Below, one piece after another: positions 26,141-34,088 of a stretch of 64,000 nucleotides of DNA. The position numbers and the translations under genes were made by a program. Numbering within the stretch: the stretch's first letter is position 1; every line of letters begins with the position of its first letter. The stretch spans positions 62,001 to 126,000 of the forward strand of contig NZ_WKLH01000002.1 in assembly GCF_010882175.1 (NCBI RefSeq). The letters run 5' to 3'. The notes under the pieces are model-generated. The model had not been told where the DNA came from. It saw only the letters and a list, made by a program, of their open reading frames with translations, and did no database searches. This DNA comes from Mangrovibacterium lignilyticum. Its GTDB lineage: Bacteria > Bacteroidota > Bacteroidia > Bacteroidales > Prolixibacteraceae.

Positions 26141-27652
26141 ATGAAAAAAATTAATATCATATATCTGCTGCTTGTTGTCGTATTTGCGACAAGTTCATGC
26201 AAAGAAGACTTTCTGACCAATTTGCCTGAAACCGTAGTTTCGGCAGAAGATTTTTATAAAACCGAATCTGACTTTGCCCAAGCTATTATTGGGGTTTATC
26301 AGCCGGTTCGATCGCTGTATAATACTGGATTGGCAGGCTACGGAGCCTGGTCCATGGGTGAAATGAGATCGGATAATACGACCTTTAGCTATAATGCCTC
26401 CAACAGAGGATATGCCGACCGGGAATATGTAGACCTGTTTATTGATGATTCCAATGGTGGACCAATTTCTAACAAGTACAATAATGATTACATAGTAATC
26501 GGACGCGCAAACCAAATTCTAAGTCGGATCGATGATGCAGACATTAGCGACGACGCCAAAAATAACTACAAAGGACAAGCGCTGTTTTTGAGAGCTTTCG
26601 CTTATTTCGATTTAGTTCAATACTTTGGCGAAGTTCCGTTGGTAATCAACCCACCAACAAGCTATGCTCAAACGCTACAAGACAGAGCATCTACCGACGC
26701 GATTTATGAACAGATTATCGCAGATGCTGCTGAAGCGGCCGCTATTTTGCCGGCAAAGGCAGCTCAGACAACAGGCTATGTCGCCAATGGAGCGGCTTAT
26801 ACACTATTGGGAAATGTTTACCTGGTGCTGGAAGATTGGGCCAAAGCGGAGACTGCTTTAAGTAGTGTGTCTGGTTATACCTTGCAATCTGATTATGCAG
26901 CTATTTTTAACCCCGGGAATAAGAATAATTCGGAGATGATTTTTGAGGTCCAGTTCACTGATGACCCGACAGCTGGAGCAGCCAGTAACTTTGCCTATAA
27001 CTTTTTGCCAATTTTGAGTAATCCCGGCGTTATTCCCGGATTTCCGAATGGCAACTCCAATGCTTATGCTGGTTGGAACACACCGACTCCGGATTTAATT
27101 GCCGAATATGAATCGGGTGATATGCGCATGGATGCGTCGATTGGTTATTACTCGGGTGAAGGCTATGTAAACCGTCCGTATGTGAAAAAGTATGTTCATG
27201 GTGCCTCAATCGCTCCGAATACAAACGACGACTGGCCAGTTTATCGCTATGCCGAAGTCTTGTTGATGTTGGCTGAAGCAACCAATGAACAGGGAAATAC
27301 AGGGGCGGCATTGGGCTATTTGAACCAGGTACATGCACATTCGCGTACGGGTTTAAGTGCGCTGACTATTGCTGATCAATCGCAATTACGTGAAGCGATC
27401 ATAAAAGAACGTCAAATTGAATTGGCTTTCGAAAATAAACGTTGGTTGGATTTGGTGCGTTGGGGAATCGCTGTCGATGTCATGAATGCACAGGGAGCTA
27501 AAATTAAAGCGAATCCGCAAGCATACTATTATCCCGATGGAGTTGGCCCAATTACTGAAGCTTACAATGTAACTGAAGACCATTTGTTATTTCCAATTCC
27601 CGAACGTGAGATGCGTTTAAATCCGGATTGGGAACAAAATCCCGGATATTAA
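26141..27652 (+). CDS. SusD-family glycan-binding lipoprotein (PUL B)
   Basis: 503 residues with signal peptide and lipobox TSSC (about 17-20). SusD features: LPETVVSAEDFYKTESDF at the mature N-terminus, GQALFLRAFAYFDLVQYFGEVPL in the TPR part, YRYAEVLLMLAEATNEQ, RQIELAFENKRWLDLVRWG and the end QNPGY. It pairs with the SusC 19 bp upstream. It is clearly related along its whole length to the PUL C SusD at 43581, which shares AFENKRWLDLVR and KANPQ-YYYP-G. The two presumably bind glycans of similar backbone. Confidence 0.96.
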   Translation: MKKINIIYLLLVVVFATSSCKEDFLTNLPETVVSAEDFYKTESDFAQAIIGVYQPVRSLYNTGLAGYGAWSMGEMRSDNTTFSYNASNRGYADREYVDLFIDDSNGGPISNKYNNDYIVIGRANQILSRIDDADISDDAKNNYKGQALFLRAFAYFDLVQYFGEVPLVINPPTSYAQTLQDRASTDAIYEQIIADAAEAAAILPAKAAQTTGYVANGAAYTLLGNVYLVLEDWAKAETALSSVSGYTLQSDYAAIFNPGNKNNSEMIFEVQFTDDPTAGAASNFAYNFLPILSNPGVIPGFPNGNSNAYAGWNTPTPDLIAEYESGDMRMDASIGYYSGEGYVNRPYVKKYVHGASIAPNTNDDWPVYRYAEVLLMLAEATNEQGNTGAALGYLNQVHAHSRTGLSALTIADQSQLREAIIKERQIELAFENKRWLDLVRWGIAVDVMNAQGAKIKANPQAYYYPDGVGPITEAYNVTEDHLLFPIPEREMRLNPDWEQNPGY

Positions 27653-27659
27653 TTTGAAA

Positions 27660-27693
27660 ATAGGCGACCATTGCGGCTGTAGTGGTCGCCTAT
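27660..27693 (+). terminator. Strong hairpin between susD and the GH5 gene
   Basis: An 11-bp perfect stem (ATAGGCGACCA / TGGTCGCCTAT) with a 12-base loop begins 7 bp after the susD stop. There is no T tract after it, so it probably protects the susCD mRNA 3' end or attenuates read-through to GH5 and the downstream genes rather than ending transcription fully. Confidence 0.55.
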
Positions 27694-27803
27694 GCTTACT
27701 TATTAGGAGCTAAATCATCGGTCAAAATTGGTGATAATGCCACTGCTGTATCTAAATTTTCTGTTGGATAAACCCGATTTACAAACCTGTATCGACTTGA
27801 ATA

Positions 27804-30038
27804 ATGAATAGAATATTTAAAAACATGCGCACATTTTTAGTGGGACTGTTTTGTTTTACGACCCTTGCGGGTTATGCGCAGTTCGACAGCTCAGATTTTC
27901 TGAAAGCTGCCGGGCCGGTTATTAAAAATCAATCCGGAGAAGGGGAGCTTGTTGCTTTGCGGGGAACCAACCTTGGCTCCTGGTTGAGTATGGAATATTG
28001 GATTGGCCCGCTTGGCTATGGTGCGATTAATCGGGATAACTGGATTGTGTCAGGCTCAGCTTCTGTTTCCGGTACTAACTTATCCTACATGTTGGATGGC
28101 GATGAGTCAACAAAATGGAATTCAGGAACTGCACAGGTTGCAACAGATGGGCAGACGATTACGATCGATTGTAAAAAGAAGGTTGTATTCGATAAAATAA
28201 CAATGAACGCCGGCGATGTGGCAGATGAAACACCTTCTTTCTACCGTATTTCGATATCAAACGACGGAATTAGCTGGACTGAAGTTGCTAACGGTACCGG
28301 AACAACAAAAGTAATCGATGTTTACATCGGAGCGGTAGAGGCTCAGTTTATAAAAGTTGCTCAAAAAGGGAATTCCGATAATAGCTGGTCGATTGCCGAA
28401 TTTTACTTGTTGATGAATGATGATTATTCTGTGCGCAATGCAAATTATGATCGGTTTGGCGTGGATAAGACCGACGAACTTTGGGATTACTACCAGGATC
28501 TGTGGATTACAACGACTGATATGGACAGCATAAAAGCCATGGGAATGAATATGGTTCGTGTTCCGTTTTATTGGATGGAAGTGATGAACAATGACGGAAC
28601 CATCAAAGCCAATGGTTTTAAACAACTGGATTGGGTGGTTGAGCAATGTTCCCAACGCGAAATTTATGTCATGCTCGATTTGCATGGAGCACCCGGAGGG
28701 TTGGATGGTTATATTACCAGCGGACAGGCAACGACCAATGAACTGTGGAACGATCCGGAATCTCAGCAAATGACGGTTGATCTGTGGAAAGCAGTTGCTA
28801 CACATTTCAAGGGAGAACCGGCAGTTTGTGCCTACGACTTGATGAATGAACCTGTCAGCAGCAATTCATCATTTACAACAAGTGATATGTATGATCTGAT
28901 TTACAAAGCAGTTCGTGCTATCGACCCGGATCATATTATTTCCGTTCAAGCCTTCTATAACTTCGATATGATTGACTCTCCAAGTCAGCGTGGATGGGAG
29001 AATATGTTATATCAAGCCCATTATTACAATACTGATTTTTATAATTGGGATTCTCAAAACGGTTTTATTAACTGGGCTTTAGGAGATATGGCCTGGCACC
29101 AGCTTCAGTGGGATACTCCGGTTTTGGCCGGTGAGTATAACTTCTGGGGATTTCTCGATCTGTGGAGTAAGTGGATGAATGGATTAAACTGTTTCAACGG
29201 TGCCTGGTCGAACTGGACGTACAAAAACATGACTTCGAATTTAAACTGGGGATTGTACCTGGGAAATTCAAACCCAATCCCGGACCTTAGTTTTGAATCG
29301 GAGGAAACCATTAAGGCGAAATGGGATAAGTTTGAAACAAAATACTTCTATCGCAATGCCGGCTTAATTGATACGATCCGCGGAAATACGGAACGAATAG
29401 CCTATCGGGGCATCGGCAGCTATATCAGTTTCGAAGCTTACAACAATACCTTTATAAGCTCTGAGGGCGGAAACGCTGCGATGACTTGTAACAGGTCGTT
29501 ACGTACCGATAGTGAATATTTTTTGATTGAAGATGCCGGAGAAGGTTTTATCGCCCTGAAAGGAAACAATGGGAAATATGTGAGTTCCAACAACGGAACC
29601 AGCTCAATGACCTGCGATAAAGATGTCATTGGTGAAACAGAAAAATTTTACTGGATTGATCTGGCTGGAGGAAAAATGGCACTGCTTGGTAAGGGAGGCT
29701 TTGTTTCCATGGAGGGTGGTAGTATCCCAATCAATGCTAATCGTACCGGAATCGATGGCTGGGAAGTCTATTATTGGGATAAAAAGGATATTTCAACATC
29801 GGTTAATGATCTTGAAAATTCATCCCTGATTTACCCGAATCCGTTGTGCCAGGGGCAAAGACTAAACTATACATTGGAGAACTCGCAGGAAAGGCTTTTG
29901 TCCATCTACAATGCCAATGGCATAAATGTTTTTAAGCGGGAAATTCAGGGAGCCGGAACCCTTGATTTATCGTTCTTGACTGCCGGAATCTACCTGGTCG
30001 AATTTGGACGCAAAACAGAAAAACTAGTTGTGCTTTAA
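27804..30038 (+). CDS. GH5 glucanase with inserted discoidin domain, fascin-like repeats and T9SS tail
   Basis: 744 residues. Signal peptide to about 25 (LAGYAQ). The GH5 barrel starts at about 50 (LRGTNLGSWLSMEYWI) and is interrupted at about 79-205 by a discoidin/F5/8C (CBM32-like) beta-sandwich (YMLDGDESTKWNS, ITIDCKKKVVFDKI). It then resumes at about 215 (DRFGVDK, MGMNMVRVPFYWM, DLHGAPGG) with catalytic acid Glu349 in MNEP and nucleophile Glu444 in AGEYN. Residues about 540-665 are fascin-like beta-trefoil repeats (YISFEA, YVSSNNG, FVSMEGG). The last 70 residues are a type A T9SS sorting domain (SLIYPNP, LSIYNANG, GIYLVEF). It looks most like exo-beta-1,3-glucanase-type GH5 members, secreted to the surface. 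An alternative start is ATG 27825. Confidence 0.88.
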   Translation: MNRIFKNMRTFLVGLFCFTTLAGYAQFDSSDFLKAAGPVIKNQSGEGELVALRGTNLGSWLSMEYWIGPLGYGAINRDNWIVSGSASVSGTNLSYMLDGDESTKWNSGTAQVATDGQTITIDCKKKVVFDKITMNAGDVADETPSFYRISISNDGISWTEVANGTGTTKVIDVYIGAVEAQFIKVAQKGNSDNSWSIAEFYLLMNDDYSVRNANYDRFGVDKTDELWDYYQDLWITTTDMDSIKAMGMNMVRVPFYWMEVMNNDGTIKANGFKQLDWVVEQCSQREIYVMLDLHGAPGGLDGYITSGQATTNELWNDPESQQMTVDLWKAVATHFKGEPAVCAYDLMNEPVSSNSSFTTSDMYDLIYKAVRAIDPDHIISVQAFYNFDMIDSPSQRGWENMLYQAHYYNTDFYNWDSQNGFINWALGDMAWHQLQWDTPVLAGEYNFWGFLDLWSKWMNGLNCFNGAWSNWTYKNMTSNLNWGLYLGNSNPIPDLSFESEETIKAKWDKFETKYFYRNAGLIDTIRGNTERIAYRGIGSYISFEAYNNTFISSEGGNAAMTCNRSLRTDSEYFLIEDAGEGFIALKGNNGKYVSSNNGTSSMTCDKDVIGETEKFYWIDLAGGKMALLGKGGFVSMEGGSIPINANRTGIDGWEVYYWDKKDISTSVNDLENSSLIYPNPLCQGQRLNYTLENSQERLLSIYNANGINVFKREIQGAGTLDLSFLTAGIYLVEFGRKTEKLVVL

Positions 30039-30081
30039 ACGATTTTTTTGCATAAAAACCGCATATTATTGAACTGAAGCT

Positions 30082-32388
30082 ATGAGAATAAGACGATCAA
30101 AGAACCCATTAAATCGAAACCTAAAACGAATTGCAGCCCTTGTCGGATTGGCTAGCCTGATCAGTTGTGGCTCAAATAAAACACCAGTAAAACTTGGCGT
30201 TAGTTCCAACCAGGAAGTAATTGCAGCAATGACTTTGGATGAAAAAGCCCAATTGTTGGTTGGCGATGATCCCGGCTTTCCGCGCGGGTATCCTTCCATA
30301 TTTGGGGGTGCCGATACGCTTTTTATGTCACAGCCTCCGGTTGTTGGAAAAACGGAAAAACTGGTGCCGGGTGCCGCCGGAACAACCTATGCCATTCCCC
30401 GCTTGGGAATTCCGTCGATTGTTTTGGCTGATGGCCCGGCAGGTGTCCGTATTGACCCTACGCGTCCCGATACCTCAAAAACTTTTTATGCGACTGCTTT
30501 CCCCATCGAGTCATTGTTAGCTTGTTCGTGGGATACAGAGCTTGTCCAAAAAGTTGGCAAATGTATGGGTACTGAAGCCAAAGAATATGGTGTCGATATC
30601 CTCCTGGCTCCTGCTTTGAACATTCATCGCAATCCACTGGGAGGCCGCAACTTTGAATACTATTCAGAAGATCCGGTTATATCAGGAGAGATGGCTGCAG
30701 CCATGGTAAACGGTGTTCAGTCTGTTGGCGTTGGCACGTCGATCAAGCACTTTGCAGCCAACAACAACGAAACCAATCGTATGTCGATTAATGCGAATAT
30801 TGACGAGAAAACATTGCACGAAATTTATTTGAAAGGTTTTGAGATCGCCGTCAAAAAATCGAATCCCTGGACGGTGATGTCGGCCTACAACAAAATTAAT
30901 GGCGTTTATTGTTCCGAAAATCCGGTTTTGCTGGATTCGATCCTAAGAAAGGATTGGGGCTTCTCGGGTTTTGTAATGACCGACTGGTTTGCCGGTCGCG
31001 ACCGCATTCAGCAAGTGAAGGCTGGCAACGACCTGCAAATGCCCGGGAGCAAATATATTGCAGAACAGATTGCTAAAGCTGTCGAGAATGGCGAGTTGGA
31101 TGAAGCCATTGTAGACCGGAATATTGATCGGATTCTCAATATTATCAAACAGACACCGCGTTTCAATGGCTATGATTACAGCGACAATCCTGATCTTCAG
31201 GCGCACGCCAAAGTTGCGGCACAAGCAGCTACCGACGGGATGGTGCTGCTTAAAAACAACCGGAATACGCTTCCGCTGGGTAAGTCGATTTCTAAAATTG
31301 CAGCATTCGGTATCGCTAGTTTCGAGACGATTTCTCGTGGTACCGGCAGCGGTAATGTAAATAGTTCATACACCGTGTCGATTAGAGAAGGTTTGGAGAA
31401 TAAAGGTTATAAGATTCCCGACGAATTGGAACCTGCCTATGCGGAGCATGTGAAACAGGAAAAAGAGAGAGTGGGAGAGAAGAAATCTTATTTTGATCCC
31501 GATATCATGCTGCAGGAGAAGAATTGGAGCGAAGCCGAACTGAAGCAGTTTGCTGTTGATTGCGATCTGGCTTTGTTTACCATCTCCAGAACATCGGGTG
31601 AGTTTGCTGATCGTAAAGTGGCGGATGATTTTGGGTTAACCGCTGCAGAGCAACAAATGGTCAAAAAGCTATCCAAAGCTTTTCATGCGAAAGGAAAGAA
31701 GCTGGTGGTTGTTCTGAATATTGGTGGAGTCATCGAAACAGCTTCGTGGAAAAATGAGGCTGATGCGATCTTGCTAGCCTGGCAGCCGGGGCAGGAAGCC
31801 GGAAATGCTATTGCACAAATTCTCTCCGGAGATGTTACACCCTCCGGAAAACTGACGATGACTTTTCCTGTGAAGTACAATGATGTTCCTTCCGCACCCT
31901 ATTTCCCTAATCCGTCAACTAATCCTCAACAAGCTGATTACACGGAAGGAACTGCAGTGGGGTACCGATACTATAGGGAAGCAGGTGTTGCCACTTCTTA
32001 TGAATTTGGCTTCGGTTTGTCTTACACAGACTTTGTCTACAACAATCTCTCGGTCGACTCACTTCCGGATCATAAATGCGAGATTGAGCTAAGTGTTACC
32101 AATACCGGGGTAAGCAACGGACAGGAAGTGGTTCAGCTTTATCTGAAAGCGAAAGACTCGAAAATGATTCAGCTGAAACATTTTGCGAAAACCGCTTTGT
32201 TGAAACCCGGTGAATTGGAAACCCTGAAATTTGAAATTACAGCCGAAGATCTGGCCGGATATGATCCCAAACAGAAAGCCTGGATCACAGAGCCTGGTGC
32301 TTACGACGTCCTGCTTGGTGCTTCGTCCGAAGATATTCGGCTGAGAACAGAGATTGCACTCGACCAGCAGGTCGTTTTTAACTACTAA
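30082..32388 (+). CDS. GH3 beta-glucosidase-type lipoprotein (first of PUL B)
   Basis: 768 residues with a long basic N-terminus and lipobox LISC at about 28-31. The N-terminal GH3 barrel has LADGPAGVRID, SCSWDTELVQKVG, IKHFAANNNETNR and the nucleophile Asp301 in VMTDWFAGRD. The alpha/beta sandwich domain (about 390-620) includes VVLNIGGVIE and AWQPGQEAGNAIAQILSGDVTPSGKL split over two strands, and the C-terminal fibronectin III-like domain starts around 670 (EIELSVTNTGVSNGQEVVQLY). Such enzymes remove single beta-linked glucose or related sugars from oligosaccharides in the periplasm or on the membrane. It lies 43 bp after the GH5 gene, supporting beta-glucan use. It belongs to a different GH3 branch from the second copy at 34089. 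Confidence 0.93.
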   Translation: MRIRRSKNPLNRNLKRIAALVGLASLISCGSNKTPVKLGVSSNQEVIAAMTLDEKAQLLVGDDPGFPRGYPSIFGGADTLFMSQPPVVGKTEKLVPGAAGTTYAIPRLGIPSIVLADGPAGVRIDPTRPDTSKTFYATAFPIESLLACSWDTELVQKVGKCMGTEAKEYGVDILLAPALNIHRNPLGGRNFEYYSEDPVISGEMAAAMVNGVQSVGVGTSIKHFAANNNETNRMSINANIDEKTLHEIYLKGFEIAVKKSNPWTVMSAYNKINGVYCSENPVLLDSILRKDWGFSGFVMTDWFAGRDRIQQVKAGNDLQMPGSKYIAEQIAKAVENGELDEAIVDRNIDRILNIIKQTPRFNGYDYSDNPDLQAHAKVAAQAATDGMVLLKNNRNTLPLGKSISKIAAFGIASFETISRGTGSGNVNSSYTVSIREGLENKGYKIPDELEPAYAEHVKQEKERVGEKKSYFDPDIMLQEKNWSEAELKQFAVDCDLALFTISRTSGEFADRKVADDFGLTAAEQQMVKKLSKAFHAKGKKLVVVLNIGGVIETASWKNEADAILLAWQPGQEAGNAIAQILSGDVTPSGKLTMTFPVKYNDVPSAPYFPNPSTNPQQADYTEGTAVGYRYYREAGVATSYEFGFGLSYTDFVYNNLSVDSLPDHKCEIELSVTNTGVSNGQEVVQLYLKAKDSKMIQLKHFAKTALLKPGELETLKFEITAEDLAGYDPKQKAWITEPGAYDVLLGASSEDIRLRTEIALDQQVVFNY

Positions 32389-32414
32389 ATAAGGAACAAC
32401 TGAAATTTTACACC

Positions 32415-34058
32415 ATGCAGAAATTACATATTCAAGTATTACTCTTTGTCCTGTTACTGGCGGTATCCAGTCAGGCAGTGGCTCAAAACTATTACCCCAA
32501 TGGCAAACAATGGATAGAAAAGGCAGAAGCTTTAAAACCGAAGCTTACTGAAACGATTGTTAAGCCTGCAACTTTAGTTGAGTTGGTCCAGAACGAGAAT
32601 GCTTTTCAAGGCTGGGAAGCTAGAAAGGTAGCACCAATTGATTCGCTTTACAGCAAATCAATCCGGCAAATAAAAGAAGTTATTGTTGATCTTGGTGATC
32701 ATTACACTGGGTATTTCACCTTCAAGCTGAAGACAATTTGGGGGGCAGCAGATTCGCCTGTCCGGTTTCGGCTTACATTTGGCGAAGTTCCAGCCGAGTT
32801 GGCAACTCCATTCGATCCTTTCCCGGGAACAATCAGTCGCGCTTGGCTGCAGGATGAGCAGATGACGATTATGAATGTTCCTTCAACGAACACGCTCAGT
32901 CGCCGGGTTTCTTGCCGCTACATCAAAATAGAACTTACGGGAACTTCGCCTTATTTTGATTTTGGAATCAGTGACATTCAGTTTAAAGCGCTAACCTCAG
33001 CTGTTAAACAACCAGAAGCATTGGCTGCAACAGCATCTCCAATTGTGAAAAAAATTGATGAAATTGGTTTGAAGACGCTGAAAGAATGTATGCAAACGGT
33101 TTACGAAGATGGCCCCAAACGTGATCGCCGTTTGTGGGTGGGAGACATGTATCTGGAATCTCTCGCGAATGTTTACTCCTATGAGAATCACAATCTGACA
33201 AAAAGATGTCTCTATATTTTGGCCGGGTTAAGTGATGACGAAGGTTATGTGTTAGGGACTATTTTTGAGGAACCGGAGCCACATCCTCAGGCTGGCCAGC
33301 GGTTAATGGACTACTCCTTGCTGTATAATGTGACCCTGAAGAATTATCTGCAGGCCACAGGTGATAAAGTCACAGCAGAAGTACTTTGGCCCGTTGCGAA
33401 ACGTCAGTTGGATATCATCTTCAATTACGTCGGTGAAGATGGACTAATTGATTACGAACGCGCCAATAAAGAATGGTGGTTATTCTTCGATTGGAAAGAA
33501 GGGTTGAACAAGAATGCTGCTATCCAGGGATTGATGTTATTTGTACTGAACGAAACCTATGAGTTGGCAACACTTTTGGGAAAGGAAAGCGAAGTGGTGA
33601 AGGTTCCTTCGTTGATCAAAACGATGAAGAAAGCAGCCATGGCTAATCTTTTCAATAAAAAAGATGGTCTGTTTGAGTGCGGTGACGATCAGCAAATTTC
33701 ATATGCTTCACAAATCTGGATGATCCTGGGAGGTGTGCTGAACGAGAAACAAAGTCAGAAGGCATTGACGACAGTGATGGATACGCCGGAGGCGCTTTAT
33801 CCGGGCGGTCCGTATATGTATCATTATTTTATTCAGGCTTTAATCAATTGCAATATGCAGGCTAAAGCCAAAGAACTGCTGGTAAACTATTGGGGAGGCA
33901 TGGTTAAAAAAGGCGCTGATACCTTTTGGGAAGTATATGATCCGAACAACGATTTTCTGTCGCCTTACAACTTCTATCCGATCAACAGTTATTGCCATGC
34001 ATGGAGTTGTACGCCGGTTTATTTCATCCGCAAATACCCCGGTATATTTCAGCAGTAG
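32415..34058 (+). CDS. GH78-like six-hairpin glycosidase with altered catalytic motif
   Basis: 547 residues, signal peptide ending around AVAQ. The N-terminal part (about 75-200) is a beta-sandwich (VIVDLGDHYTGYFTFKLK, RFRLTFGEVPAEL, CRYIKIEL) like that preceding bacterial rhamnosidase barrels. The rest is an (alpha/alpha)6 barrel with DGPKRDRRLWVGDMYLES, WWLFFDW, SYASQIWMILGG and FWEVYDP. In GH78 the matching motif is QRDER-GW with a catalytic Glu; here that place is Arg238 (KRDRRLW). Glu506 in FWEVYD matches the second catalytic Glu. So it is either a distinct family using other residues or a non-standard rhamnosidase relative. It sits between two GH3 genes with 26- and 30-bp gaps and is certainly in the same operon. 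Substrate unknown. Confidence 0.6.
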   Translation: MQKLHIQVLLFVLLLAVSSQAVAQNYYPNGKQWIEKAEALKPKLTETIVKPATLVELVQNENAFQGWEARKVAPIDSLYSKSIRQIKEVIVDLGDHYTGYFTFKLKTIWGAADSPVRFRLTFGEVPAELATPFDPFPGTISRAWLQDEQMTIMNVPSTNTLSRRVSCRYIKIELTGTSPYFDFGISDIQFKALTSAVKQPEALAATASPIVKKIDEIGLKTLKECMQTVYEDGPKRDRRLWVGDMYLESLANVYSYENHNLTKRCLYILAGLSDDEGYVLGTIFEEPEPHPQAGQRLMDYSLLYNVTLKNYLQATGDKVTAEVLWPVAKRQLDIIFNYVGEDGLIDYERANKEWWLFFDWKEGLNKNAAIQGLMLFVLNETYELATLLGKESEVVKVPSLIKTMKKAAMANLFNKKDGLFECGDDQQISYASQIWMILGGVLNEKQSQKALTTVMDTPEALYPGGPYMYHYFIQALINCNMQAKAKELLVNYWGGMVKKGADTFWEVYDPNNDFLSPYNFYPINSYCHAWSCTPVYFIRKYPGIFQQ

Positions 34059-34088
34059 GCAGACTAAAACTCTAAACAATAACAGAAT

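Noticed and set aside
32415-34058. Calling this gene a true GH78 rhamnosidase
   Set aside because: The catalytic Glu of the QRDER motif is replaced by Arg, so only a GH78-like fold can be supported.
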